This document shows, one piece after another, positions 51,561-62,999 of a DNA stretch of 64,000 nucleotides. The first letter of the stretch is position 1. Each line of letters starts with the position of its first letter. Both the position numbers and the translations under genes were made by a program. The DNA is taken from assembly GCA_963169105.1 (NCBI GenBank), contig OY720644.1:2191001-2255000 (forward strand), in the 5' to 3' direction. This DNA comes from Ceriagrion tenellum (Eukaryota; Arthropoda; Insecta; Odonata; Coenagrionidae). The notes below the pieces were generated by a model. The model saw only the letters and a program-made list of their open reading frames with translations. It did not search any database and was not told the DNA's origin.

Positions 51561-54500
51561 CTCCGGAGTAAAAAGACATTTCCGCAAAAAATAGTTGGAA
51601 CCTGCGACTGGAAGCTAGCGGAGGCTATGAAAAAAGTGAGGAAAACAACATCATTTTTCATCCATTACTATTACTCGGTTTCCATAGCTAGCTATTGTAT
51701 GTATAGAACCTTTGTCTTCGAATGCGAGGATTGAGCGTCCTCCTTCCTTAAATATACTATAGTGGGCATACTTTTTGCTAATTTTGTTAGCCTGATCATT
51801 TCTCTGACTCATTGTTTGAAGTACATTCATTGATAGTTCCAGTGAGTCTCATCCAAAATAAAATTAAAACATTTCTTTAGGTATATGGTTTCAGATTTTT
51901 CTGAAGGCAAACATTATTTCGGCGACTGTAAGCGTAGGATTCGAGACCCCTCGTCTGTACTACGGGAAAGAACCGAAGTATATGTGCCTGATGAAATCGT
52001 TCGTCATCGCCATCCCTGTCTCCATTCATGTGACGATTTTTCCTTGTAGATTTTGATTGCAATACTTTGGGAATATAACTTTAGCAACATTCACTACATC
52101 AATGCGTTTTTTGTCTCCAAAACTGAATATTAACGACCACTTCGCAATCGAGCTGAATACTGAATTCGTAAACAACCCTTTGAGGGAGTACATAGTTGTG
52201 GTTTGAAGCAAATTGATATTTAATTGATAATCCAACAAGTGGGTATGACTTGTGACTATCTAGGCCACGAACTTAGATTGTAGGCATTGAGGTACACTCC
52301 GATAGTCGTCGATTTCCTTGGAAACTACTTAGAAGTATTTTCCAGCTTTATGTGGCACTGTGAAAGCCCATTCAAGTTGCTTCAAGTATTCCTGAACAAT
52401 TGTCATTGAAAGGCCGTCTCTAATGGTATTGAATGAATTGTAAGCGTTTAAGACATTATGTTCAATGTCCTTTGTTCGAGACTTCTCGGATTGTGTGAGG
52501 AGGGCTATAACAATACTTTAAAGGGTTTATAGTTCTGATTGGTGGTTTTCTCTGTGGCTGACCTCTACTTTATGACGAAGACTTGAATAAACTAATATAC
52601 AAGCGAGTTCCGTGCGAAATAGTGTGAACCATTACGCTAAGGACATAAAATTTATATTTGAACGCGAGAGCCTCACGCAAAAGTAGAAGTTGAATTCGGT
52701 CGAGTGGAAAGTTTCAGAGGCTTCAATTAATATGAATGGTAATCATTAGAAAAATGTAAATTTTAGGGATTCAATCTTAATATCGGTTAATATGGCTTTC
52801 AATGCCAGTTTCTACGTTTTCGCTTGAATTATTGATTTTCTAAAAATAATGACCCTCTTCAGAGATAACATTAGCAACCCAAAGACCTAAAGCACAGTTG
52901 ATGTGAATATATACTCCGGGAATCACGACAGTCTTTAAATAAGTGAGAGCGACAACAATGAATGTAAACGAACGGCTAACACTATCCGTGAAATGAATAG
53001 CAAGGTCACGTGCGGCTGTGACAGTGAGGAGACATGACTGAAAGTGACGCACAAGCATAATGCACTCAAATACTGTCAGCTTTCGGCGTTGGCCTTTGGA
53101 ATGAAACAATTACGTTGACAAAGAATTGCGTAAACCTCTTAACTACAGCAGACGTTGACAGACCGCATGTAGCTTCGCAAATGACCCAAAAGGCTTTCGC
53201 TACTTGCAAAGTTATGTCCTCCTGTGGTTCATTACTGGGCCTATGTCACTTCGGACACAATGGTAGTGTTTTGAAAGATCCAAAACTTGTAGTAACAAAT
53301 TCTGGAGGCAAAGAATTTTCTTCTCTTGGACTATTTTGCACAACGCGGCGAAGATAACACCATCACGTACTGAAGGAACATCACGTAATGTGAGCAATCA
53401 TTCAATAATTTTAATGGAAACAGAACATTTACACTCTGCCCGGTGCATTACCAAGGAAAATGGTTAACAATCACGCAGCCTTGTTAAGCTCACGACTAAA
53501 ATGATGATATTAATGCCCAAACGCATTTTCCCATGCTCTAAGAATACAAAGGCATACATAAACATAAATACTATGACCCTTTTCAAACAAAAAATACCCA
53601 CCAGTGGCAAATATATCCGGGCACTTAAATAATTTCACGTGCGTATCGCAGCCGCGCGTATGTTTATATGAACCAGATTTCCGCAGTTTTCTCCTCGAGC
53701 AAAGTGGAACGATAATGGCGACAGCTTACGTGCCCAATAACAGGTGTTTAGAAACTAACAAAAGGTGGTATGAGTGACACGAATCTAGAGTCACAAGATA
53801 CGGATCAAGAGACGAAAGAGCTAGTGGGTCACCGGGAAGAGCCGGTGAGTCAAGTGAGAGAGCCGTTGACTCTTGGAAAAGAACAGCAAAATCACCGCGA
53901 GGAAATCCGAAGATGGTCACGCCGCCTTGGATGTTGGATCTGAACAATGAAAAATGGCGTCTTTTCCACGTTTATGACGTCATTCTCGCGTTAAAGGACT
54001 TAGAAAATAACCCCCATGGTGTGGAGGACGGGGCGTGGGTAGCGAACCGTAGTCATTTTTTTTCCTCTACGTAATGTTTTACTTTGCAGAAGCAACTATC
54101 TGACTATCCGTTTTCGGAAAATAAACCGCTCTCCCTCGCTGGAACCAGAAGTTCCTCTTAAGTTGACTAGGGCAGTAATCGTGAGGCATTGAGTACACGT
54201 ATCTATGACTTTTCAAGTAAGTGGAGTAAAATTCTTTCCTCCATTTCCACCGTGGCAGCCACAATCATGTCGTAAGAAGCTGGGAGACGGAATGTCCGAA
54301 CAATAAGCTTTGCAGAAAGGGGGAGCAGAGAGGTCGAGGGGGATATTAAACCTGGTTCGAGATGAATATCTGACAGAGGACTATTGACCTCTTTCACGAA
54401 TGGCGGAGAGGTGTCAAATGCTATCGCAATTCTCACCCTCAATGACTGGGATGGACGACACGCGACAAACAAGAATTCAAGAGATTATTGCTAGCCTAAT

Positions 54501-57280
54501 ACCTCCCGAAGAGTATAGAAGTATTGTTCGGAACTCGAAAGCAGTTTATTTAAAGGTTTGATACGAGTCAATAGGTTTAATTTTGTAACAAGGTAGTTGT
54601 GATAACATGGTCACATGGATAACCAAAACATGGTAGTTGTCATAAATGTGGTCGTCGTGGTCATAGTCGATGAGCTGGACTTTTCTACAGACAGTAGTAA
54701 CTGTTGCGCAACAAGAACATTTCCAGAATAACAAGTTTTTCTGTAATTCTTTTCCGTTGCCGGGAACAATTGGGACTTATGTGAGCTTAATTTTTATGAG
54801 GGTGGGGGAGTGGGAGCCCGTCGAGGCGAAGCAAGAATTCGCGACGGGCCTTGAATAGTCAATCGCCTTTCAGAAGAGGATAAATAATCCACCTCAACCG
54901 AAATGGCGTTGGCGTTTCACCCGCTTCAGTATCCGTGCTCGACTCTCGGCAGCGATTCCTCCATGCACTTCCGGTGTGTCTTTGACGCCACTTCCTCCTC
55001 CCCTCCCCGCGAGAGAGCCTCAAGGCCGCGAGATCTGCATATCCTCCAGCAACGGCGTCCGGCCCTTCTTCGTCTCGTCTTGTCTCTCTCCAAGAGGCAG
55101 ATCAGGGGAGGGAGGGACGGCAGAAGGGGATTTGAGAATTAGATCGGATGTGCTAATCTGGGCAAGTTTCTAGTCTCGCGTATCGTAAAAATTATATCAG
55201 ATTGAATGCGCTACGCAAACCTCATTGCTTTGATGCTCATACCAGTCAATCTACAACTGTTTCAAAAACACTCTCCCATAGTTTCTGTCCAACACATTTT
55301 ATCTTAGCAAAAGATAAAAACAACACCAAATGGCCGTAAAGTATCGGCACCTCACCTCTGGGAGACACTTGCACTCATCCGGGATTTATTCCGCATCTGG
55401 CTTCCACGTCAATACGGGCAGCAGCGCACAACCCGGTACTTTCATGCCGGAGCTGTTTGGGATCCGGTATAGATAAACAGACGGGATCACACACTCACAC
55501 ACACACACAATAACATACAAGGGCAGAGGGGGGGGAGGAAAGAGAAAGAAAGGCCCAAAAGAGTGAGTTTTTTTATGGGCATTAGGGAGAGATTCACACT
55601 GAGGGGAAGAAGAACACACTCGAAACACACGATTATACGCTTTTATACGCCTCTCTTACGTTTCACCCCCTTCCCTTGACGTTATTTTTATCTTATGTTA
55701 TTCCGTGGCCTAAGGCCGTAGAGCTCCTCCCATTTCGCAATTTTTAATCTTGTTGTTGAGCTTGGTCGCGTCGCGTCGATTATTTCGTTCGGAGATGGAG
55801 AATAGGTTTTATAGACGGGAAGATGAAGGTTAGGTCGTTCGCGGAGATGAAATATATATCGGTAGAATGGGGTTTGCACTTGCACGAAGTTCCAGAGGGT
55901 TTTTATCGATGCACTTCCATTTAAACCTACTCTGCCGGAAGATAAAACCGGATAAAAAATGAGGATACTGTATGAAGTGACAGCAGAGACTCAATTTGAC
56001 TTGATTTCGCCAGAGAATTCTCAATTATAGCATCGCCCTTTTCAAGAATGATATAAAATAATATACCACAATTTTTTCCTAGTCCGCTGGGCACTTTCTA
56101 GTTTTCATAACTGTATCCATATTCAGGCGCACAGAGTAAAATCATTTTTGTTTCAGCACTATCGAAAGATATACTTTCAAATTTCAGTTTCACCTCTCTA
56201 GCAGCGATTCGCAATCGTCGGCACACTTGTTTTGTTCCTTTACGTCGGAGTAATCGTCGATGCTTTCCCGAAACCGAAACTGTTATTCAAGTGGGTGAGG
56301 GATGGGTCCTTTTGAAATGAACTCAATGCGTCATTTACCTTCGCATGCCATCATAATTTCCATCATCCGTTATAGGAGAATCATAATGTCAGAGTTAATT
56401 TGCCAGTACATTATCAGGTACTAAAAGCTGGCTATTCAGACAGCTATGTGACAGACAGCTTATCAACATATATCAAAAGAAAATAGAATGTAAAAATAGG
56501 TTTATTACGGCGCTTTGGAGTCATTGTTATAAAGTGGAGAGTATTGAATAGAAGGGGAAGACTGCGGAAAATATCCTGACTACCCTTATTGAGCTCTCGT
56601 ACGTCAGCTGTAAGAAGTCTTCTTCGCGATGCCTTGGTAATTTCATGGCTTCATGCGCCACACACCTCATTAAGTCATTTTGATGGGTACAAACCAGTCA
56701 TTGGATATTCGTCTTCAATTTCAGTCTGTGACACGGGCCGAAGACACGTTCCCCCAAGTGAGTATTACGATTGTCAATAGAAGTTGAAAATAATCCCCGA
56801 TGTAAAGGCGCCACAATTCTCAATAGTTAACCTTTCGAAATCATTGTCTTTCTACCTTTATTTTCCTCATTTTGTCGGTTTTCCTGCCTCACACGCTCTC
56901 TTCGTCCACTGCTGCGCATGCGCGCTCCTCCTGCGACGAAATAATGCTCGGCTAGACAGCGCGACGGACGAGTTAGCGAAGTAAAAATGTCGATGCGATG
57001 GCCCTTCGCAGCGGAAATAGATGGCAACACATTAATCACGTCACTTTCACCGATGAAATATTAGCAGCCTCGTTACAGTCGTCCGCGTGGCCAATTTAGC
57101 AGCGAAATTATCAGATGATGACCACCATGTATCATATTTCGCCACGAATCGTAGTCAAAGGCTCGTTCATCACGAAAAGGAATATCAAGTTATAAGTTTT
57201 ATTTATTATTATTTTAATGTCCTTTTATTTGCGTTCATTAGTCAGTCTGCGAAGGGATTGCAAGCGTTAGTTCATACGCT
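51561..57280. other. no recognised gene
   Basis: About 5.7 kb in which I found no conserved protein, tRNA or element ends. The open frames at 52840-53109, 54203-54472 and 54903-55142 have no recognisable motif. A CA run sits at 55493-55510 and a poly(G) run at 55530-55537. A first exon of the laminin gene could be hidden here but I cannot show one. Confidence 0.4.
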
Positions 57281-57640
57281 ATGAAAGCAGTGCGGAGTGA
57301 AGATAAATCATTAGACAGAAAAAGCAATGAGATTCTCTGGGACAAAGAGAGCGAAGCTGATCATGAAGATAAAAGTAAGGGGGAGGAGCAAAAACTGGAG
57401 AAAGTAGAGCATTTTAATTACTTGGTTAGTACGAAAGAAGAAAATAGGTATTGTAGCAAAGACATAAGGAGGAGAATAGCGTCAGCTCTGGAAGCGTTTT
57501 GCAGCAGAAGAGGCGCTGATGACTGGGAATTTGGCCAAAGATATAGACGAGAGTCTGGTGAAGAACTCGATATGGAGTGTAGTAGTGTATGGGGCAGTGA
57601 AGGTAGACTTTTTAAAAGGAAGACGAGAATAGATAGCTGA
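57281..57640 (+). pseudogene. RTE-like RT C-terminal fragment
   Basis: Reads KVEHFNYLVSTKEENRYCSK, then DIRRRIASALEAFCSRRGA, then in another frame SIWSVVVYGAVKVDF. These match K-V-E-x-F-x-Y-L-G-S-T-I, K-D-I-R-x-R-I-A-x-A-x-x-A-F and Y-x-W-S-V-x-L-Y-G-x-E-T-W of RTE-type RT. It is on the opposite strand to, and abuts, the jockey-like remnant at 57850. Confidence 0.7.
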
Positions 57641-57839
57641 TGTGGGTTTGGAGAAAGGTGGCGAGGGTGCGATAGGCGGAAATGAAGGCAAACGGGAAAC
57701 GGCTTTGTGTGGAGCGTGAAGATATGAAGCTATTGGATGAGAGGATCAAGAGGAGGCGGGAATGCAGGTGGGTGGAGGAAGGGGTGATAAGGGAAGGCAA
57801 GCTGGGAAGGAGAATAGGTTGTCTGGACAGGAAGATAGG

Positions 57840-58450
57840 TGGAGTTGTAACTTATAAGTGTTGTAGAGTCTCGCAAAAATGTGATCGATACATGTCGATG
57901 AGCGGGTTGTAATTCTTGTCGGTTGCTTGATTAAACAGCGCAATCCGTAAGTACTCAACACATTTATATAGAAATCAGACTCACTACTTGCATCAAGTAT
58001 ATTTATGTTCATGTCTCCGACGACAAGTGAATTTCTTCCTGCAGTCGACACTATTGGTTCCAGGTCATATAGAAATTGAGGAACTGGGATATTTTGATCT
58101 CTGTAAATGCTTAGAAGGTCGAATTCAACCTCACCATATTTAAGATTTAAGTAAACACAATCAGCAGCTTCAATTGACACCACGATATTATCAAACTGAA
58201 TTCACAGAATTCACATAAACTAAAATCCCTCCAGCTCGACTTTACATCATTGCACTGAGCATAGGTATACATTGAAGCCGTTGATTTTATAAAACGCTAT
58301 CTCAGCATAATTTATCCAAGTTTCTGTAAGTACAATAATATGAGGATTTTGGGGGACAGCATTCAAATGGAGTGGAAAGAGATCAAAGTTGCTGCGTAAG
58401 CTGCGAATATTTTGATGTAATAAGAACAATGATTGTGAATTTGAATTCAT
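57840..58450 (-). pseudogene. jockey/CR1-like ORF2 endonuclease remnant
   Basis: From 58450: LFLLHQNIRSLRSNFDLF, then HIIVLTETWINYAEIAFY (catalytic Glu of L-T-E-T-W). After a frame change at about 58200 come VYLNLKYGEVEFDLLSIYRD, SLVVGDMNINILD and SSTCIDHIFARLY. G-D-M-N-I and S-x-x-x-I-D-H are the endonuclease active-site blocks. Truncated at about 57840 before the RT. ORF1 lies directly upstream on the same strand. Confidence 0.8.
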
Positions 58451-58479
58451 TTCTAACAGAATTTAGATGAAGTATGATT

Positions 58480-59040
58480 ACAGCTTACTTAAGTCATCCA
58501 TACATGTTAAAACAAATACAGGTTCCTTTTCTGCTTTTCTCAAGAATATTTTCCCCCCTCGAATCCAGAGATAGGCATAGTTCTTTGTTTTTTTTTTACC
58601 TCCCATGCAGCCTTGAGTACCTTCCGGCGTCCTTTTCAAATGGCCTCGTTGGTGTAGATGGGCTCTTCGGTCGCCTGGGGAGGTTCCAAGTTCAAATGCC
58701 GCGTCGCAAAGTTCCGCTTCACTCTACGCTTCGCTAGGAGGTCTTTCTTGGTGGTTTGTCTGAGAAACCTCACATGAATTCCTCCAGTGGCTCCATCAGA
58801 CTTGGGTTTCAGGCGATAACAGTTGTCAATGCACCTCTCACTTATATCCACACCCAATTCCCCATCAATTTTACACACCAGAGAAGGAGGGTTTTCATTT
58901 TGACGAAAGGGAACACCATGGATTTCCACAATATTTTGTAGAAGGTAAGTTACGAATTTGAAATATGTTTCAGCATATATGAAACTGTTTGCCCAGAAAC
59001 GTGAAACAGACTCTCGTATGATGAATTTGGCAAAGTACAC
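58480..59040 (-). pseudogene. retrotransposon ORF1 remnant with FP-type C-terminal domain
   Basis: Reads QNIVEIHGVPFRQNENPPSL, then KIDGELGVDISERCIDNCYR, IHVRFLRQTTKKDLLAKRRV and EEPIYTNEAI, ending at 58636. After frameshifts KNYAYLWIRGGKYS follows to about 58500. This is the coiled-coil/RRM-like ORF1 protein of jockey-type elements, whose C-terminal part is often annotated as a baculovirus FP-like domain. ORF1 proteins bind element RNA. It lies directly 5' of the endonuclease remnant. Confidence 0.7.
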
Positions 59041-59279
59041 CTTGTAAATATATCGTAAGCATCAAATAATAGTTAAATATAGACTTGTATACGTCCACCA
59101 TTTTTCACTTGCGGACCAATTACAAGTTTTCTTTTATCTGAGATTCACCTTGTAGGTATATCAGGATTGTGAAATCCGACTGATGACGTAGACTTGTGAC
59201 TTGTAGACTTGTAACTCTGAGACACAGGCTCCAGGACGTTCGCGAATGTAACCGATTTTATCACATGCTTCCTTCTTTT

Positions 59280-59660
59280 CAAAACTCTATCTCCTCTCTT
59301 GATTCTGTCACCATTGCCTCAGCATATCGACAGCAAGGTCGACAGAGGTCAGTTTTGCGTTACCCCGAGACCTGAACTGCCCAACCAGATTCACCGTCAC
59401 CCACCTAAATCGCGCCCTTTGGAGCGCATCAGTTGTATAAGTTTCGGATTATTCTCCAGTCTCCATTCCTACACACCTATTTTCATCATTATTTGCATTT
59501 GTTTTTTCCAAGTTACTCCGCCAAACGATTTTTCAAAATTCAAAAAGCAAACTAAAATACCCTGATATTCTCCATGTTTCTTACGATGACAGTCTTCGTC
59601 ACCGAGTTTGCATCCGCGAGTCGCCCTCTCCTTTCGGAACCTAAACTCATCATCGCCCAG
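59280..59660 (-). pseudogene. RTE-like reverse transcriptase fragment
   Basis: The minus strand reads KHGEYQGILVCFLNFEKSFG, then GVTWKKQMQIMMKIGV and a stop. This matches the RT block C-F-I-D-Y-E-K-A-F-D-R-V-x-W-x-x-L-M-x-x-L-x-x-I-G-V; the catalytic Asp of FLDFEKAFD is changed to Asn. Downstream frames are broken. Confidence 0.68.
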
Positions 59661-59723
59661 GTATTAATGAGCTCCAATTTATGCATACTGCTCACATGCA
59701 ACTTTGAAAAGTCAACTTTTAGT

Positions 59724-60275
59724 CACGGACACGAGCTGTATCCCAGCTACAAGAGGGTATCACAAGCAAAAAGTGCGGCATGCCCCGATGGGATAAGTAT
59801 AACCGAAAACGTGTGCGAAGTGAATCTCCAATGTCTATTAAATCACACGGTCTCACGGGTTCTGCAATGTGTATCTGCAGCGCAAACCTCCAGCGATGAA
59901 GTAAATTGCACTTTAATATGCAAGTACGGGTTTGATGGAAGTTCGGGCCACGCCCAATATAAACAACTGTGGGAACGAGCAGCTTCACCAGATGAATTTT
60001 TACTCATGACCTCCCTTGTGCCTCTTACTTTGGTAAATGACGCTTCAGGTTAGAGGTTCAAGCGTACCTTTTTCTTTGGCTAATCCGCGTATAATACAAA
60101 CGGGCAATATCAATACTTTCCCTGTTTTAGGTGAGATTATCTGAGCAAATCCGCGGCCGTCGTCCGCCAGATTTTGCCGGCCCATTTGTCTTCTGTGGAT
60201 TCAAGAGACGAAGGAAATTGCCAAGGCAGAAAATAATTATTTGCAAAGGTAGATTGACGAATTAGAAAATTGGAT
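59724..60275 (+). pseudogene. RAG1/Transib-like transposase core fragment
   Basis: The open stretch 59724-60053 reads ELYPSYKRVSQAKSAACPDG, then NLQCLLNHTVSRVL and LICKYGFDGSSGHAQYKQLW, then EFLLMTSLVPLTL. The Asp of FDGSSGH (59934-59936) sits where Transib transposases and RAG1 have their first catalytic Asp (C-D-G-x-G in RAG1), followed by the same long strand. After a frameshift near 60055, NPRPSSARFCRPICLLWIQE (60147-60206) matches the next conserved block (P-x-P-x-S-x-x-x-C-x-P-x-x-x) of that family, then ETKEIAKAENNYL. The second Asp and the Glu are not found. Stops follow. No terminal repeats were located. The assignment rests on recognising two ordered blocks. Confidence 0.6.
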
Positions 60276-60290
60276 TATGGGATGTTATTC

Positions 60291-62130
60291 AGTGTCCTTA
60301 AGTTTACTGCTAAGAATAAGAAACGGTCATCATCAAACGATTATCAAAATTCTTAACGATTCCCAAGTATAAACATGGTGTGTGCTTTCAGAAATTCGTC
60401 AACTACGTGAAGATGACTCGGTGAGATTAAAACTAAGGATGCTCTGAGGGTGAAAATCATTTGGGAAAATGATATCTGTGTTCTTGTCAGTATCTTATAA
60501 ATAATGGCAATTCATTTATGTTATTGAATTGATCTTTACCGGTACTGACAACATCGAAACGAATTTAAGCCATTCTCGTTTATTGCCATTCTCTTTTCAA
60601 AATACTTTCTCTATTTTAACTCCGCGTAGGAGTTGGCGCAGCAAATTCTATGCAAAACAACGTCAGTTTTCCAGTTTTTTTAAATATATTATCGAATGAA
60701 TCTAACAGTGTTTCCATCAATATTCCTTTATTTTCGTCGAGAGCAATGTGATATGACATTATTACACTGTGTGATCAGAACTGTGAAATAAAAACGCAAA
60801 ACCACAGGAGTCTCAAGTTTAAATTAATTCGTCCCTCAAACATAATAATCCAGTATGTCACTCAATGCAAAGAGATGATATCGCGCACAATATAACTTAT
60901 TGTAAAATCTCATGAAATCATGCTGATTTAAAAATTAAGAATGAATTTCCTTGTAAGAAGCTATAAAGAATGATATTGTGATTATGATTTCCTTAAGATA
61001 ATTCCATAAAATAAAATACTAATTTTCATAGATTATCAGTTCCTAGTTAATTGTTAGAGAATATCAACTAATGTTATTTCTGGCGCATTAAAGGGTGAGA
61101 TAATGAAGAGTGGCAACTAGTTGTAATTTGCCAAAAAGGCATGTTTTTTTAAGGCTGCACATTGTCATAAACGTTCCTTTTCGCGCAACCCTCCTCGGAG
61201 AGTAAAGACGGAGGATGTAGTTGAGGGTGGGGGAGGAGAGGACGAAGGGAATGAAAGGAATCCCAAATTTTGCCTTTTTACGGAAAACATGCATGGTACC
61301 CCGAGAACCCGCATTCTTTCTCAAGAGTTGAAAGACGTTCATAATTTGCAGCATGATTCCGAAAATTATCCAAAGAAAAACAAATTTGCCGCAGTTACGC
61401 GTGCACTGATCCGTTCTCTCGATCCCATATCCTCGCAAAATCTTCAGTATGGAATCTTTAGAAATCAGTGACAATATGCATAGCCTGAAAAAGTTGAATT
61501 CGAGGAGTTAATGTCCACGCAACTTGAACAACCCAACGGAGTCACGGTATTTCCAGGACCCGCTGCGCGGAGCCGGGCCGCGACGCGCGATCGAAAAATC
61601 GAGTTTATTCTCGGCGTCGCAAATTTTTTTCAAATATTTTTACGGAATAATCTAGAAATATCTTCAATTTATACTCTGATGAAGTATCCCAGAGATCATT
61701 TTCCGAATAAGGATTATATTGTCTACTTTATATAAAATTTTATCTAAAAAAAAGGGTCCGCCATTTTGTGACGCAATAGCACTCAAATGTAGGCAAAAAT
61801 GTCTGAAACTTATGCATGGTATAGGAAAAGTACCATGTTCACAAATGGTTGTTTTTTATTCCATTAAAATCCTTCCATTACTCCTTTATTTGCTCAACTT
61901 TTAAGATTTTCGAAGAAAAATGAGAGCGGACGCTTTTTTGGAACTTTGGTCGTGTTTGAGCCTCTGTATCTAAGTAACGGGTAAGACCTATGAGAAATGA
62001 CTTACCATTTCATAATTACCCAATATTTTTCTGTATATGTGCCAAGTTTCAAGACGTTATCTCAAAAAAAGCAATTTTGGACTTTTGTCCGGCGATTTTC
62101 GATTTGAGCCCACTGTGCGGCGGTGAGATA
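60291..62130. other. no recognised gene
   Basis: AT-rich DNA with no conserved frame. A GC-rich patch, GACCCGCTGCGCGGAGCCGG, at about 61557-61580 stands out but is short and isolated. Confidence 0.45.
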
Positions 62131-62138
62131 GTGGGTGG

Positions 62139-62142
62139 GGGG

Positions 62143-62211
<69 letters not shown>
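62139..62211. repeat. GA microsatellite
   Basis: A (GA)n run of about 70 bases with a single AGGGAG interruption at 62160. It produces long Arg-Glu and Ser-Leu frames that are not genes. Confidence 0.97.
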
Positions 62212-62212
<1 letters not shown>

Positions 62213-62213
<1 letters not shown>

Positions 62214-62999
62214 GTGAATGGACTGTAAAAAAAAGCCGGCCTCCTCGATTTGTTCCACTCCTTCTCGAGAGGGCGCGCTGACTGAGTTATGGCGAATGAA
62301 GGACGGGGAAGGCTGTAGTGTCCGGGACTGCGGTGCATTTCGGTCGAACCCTAAATGTGGCTCTATTCTCGGGGTCACCTATTTCAGATACTCAGAAGAA
62401 GACTTGAATGCAGTATCTTTGAACTGCGTTTCATGCGACGGGACGCAAGAGAAATAGCGATTCTTGGCCAGTGTTAATGGAGATCAGCCGCCAGAGTGGA
62501 GATTTTAACACGACGGCCCTAATGGAGATTGATTCAGATGAAAGCAGAGAAAAACCTCAACACTAACGAGAAAGCATGCACAAGATTTTAACTAAAACTG
62601 CTTGTAAGAAGCGAAAAGTCCTGGATTATTGAATTAAAATAAAACGTCGGTATCTTATTCACCTCTTTCTTGAATGGCATTTGGGAATTACTGCCTTAAT
62701 TGAAGTTAGAATGTGGTAGTTCCTTAAAAATGGCGCTACAGTCGATATCTATGGTTAGTGGACAAATGTGGTCATTAAAAATTTGCTTGAGGAATAATAT
62801 GTAGATTCCCTCATGGGGAGAAGGGGGGGAGGGGGGGGAGTCATTTTGATCTTGCCCCTCAGCCCCCCCCTCCTTCGGCCATATAGCGTCCCATTTTTTG
62901 CCCATCAATATAAAAACTCATTTTTTCGAGAAGTCCAACTAAAATCCTAAAATTTATTTTTTTTTTAATTCTGAAACTAGGTTTTGGATAAAATATATC
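62213..62999. other. no recognised gene
   Basis: Contains a poly(G)/poly(C)-rich patch at 62820-62880 (GGGGGGGAGGGGGGGGAG and CCCCCCCCTCC). The open frames are short and without motif. Confidence 0.45.

Noticed and set aside
54903..55142. Laminin upstream exon
   Set aside because: The Arg/Leu-rich frame lacks the Cys and Trp pattern of the first LN segment and has no fitting splice sites.
62049..62378. Minus-strand frames with long Ser-Leu runs
   Set aside because: Produced by the GA microsatellite.
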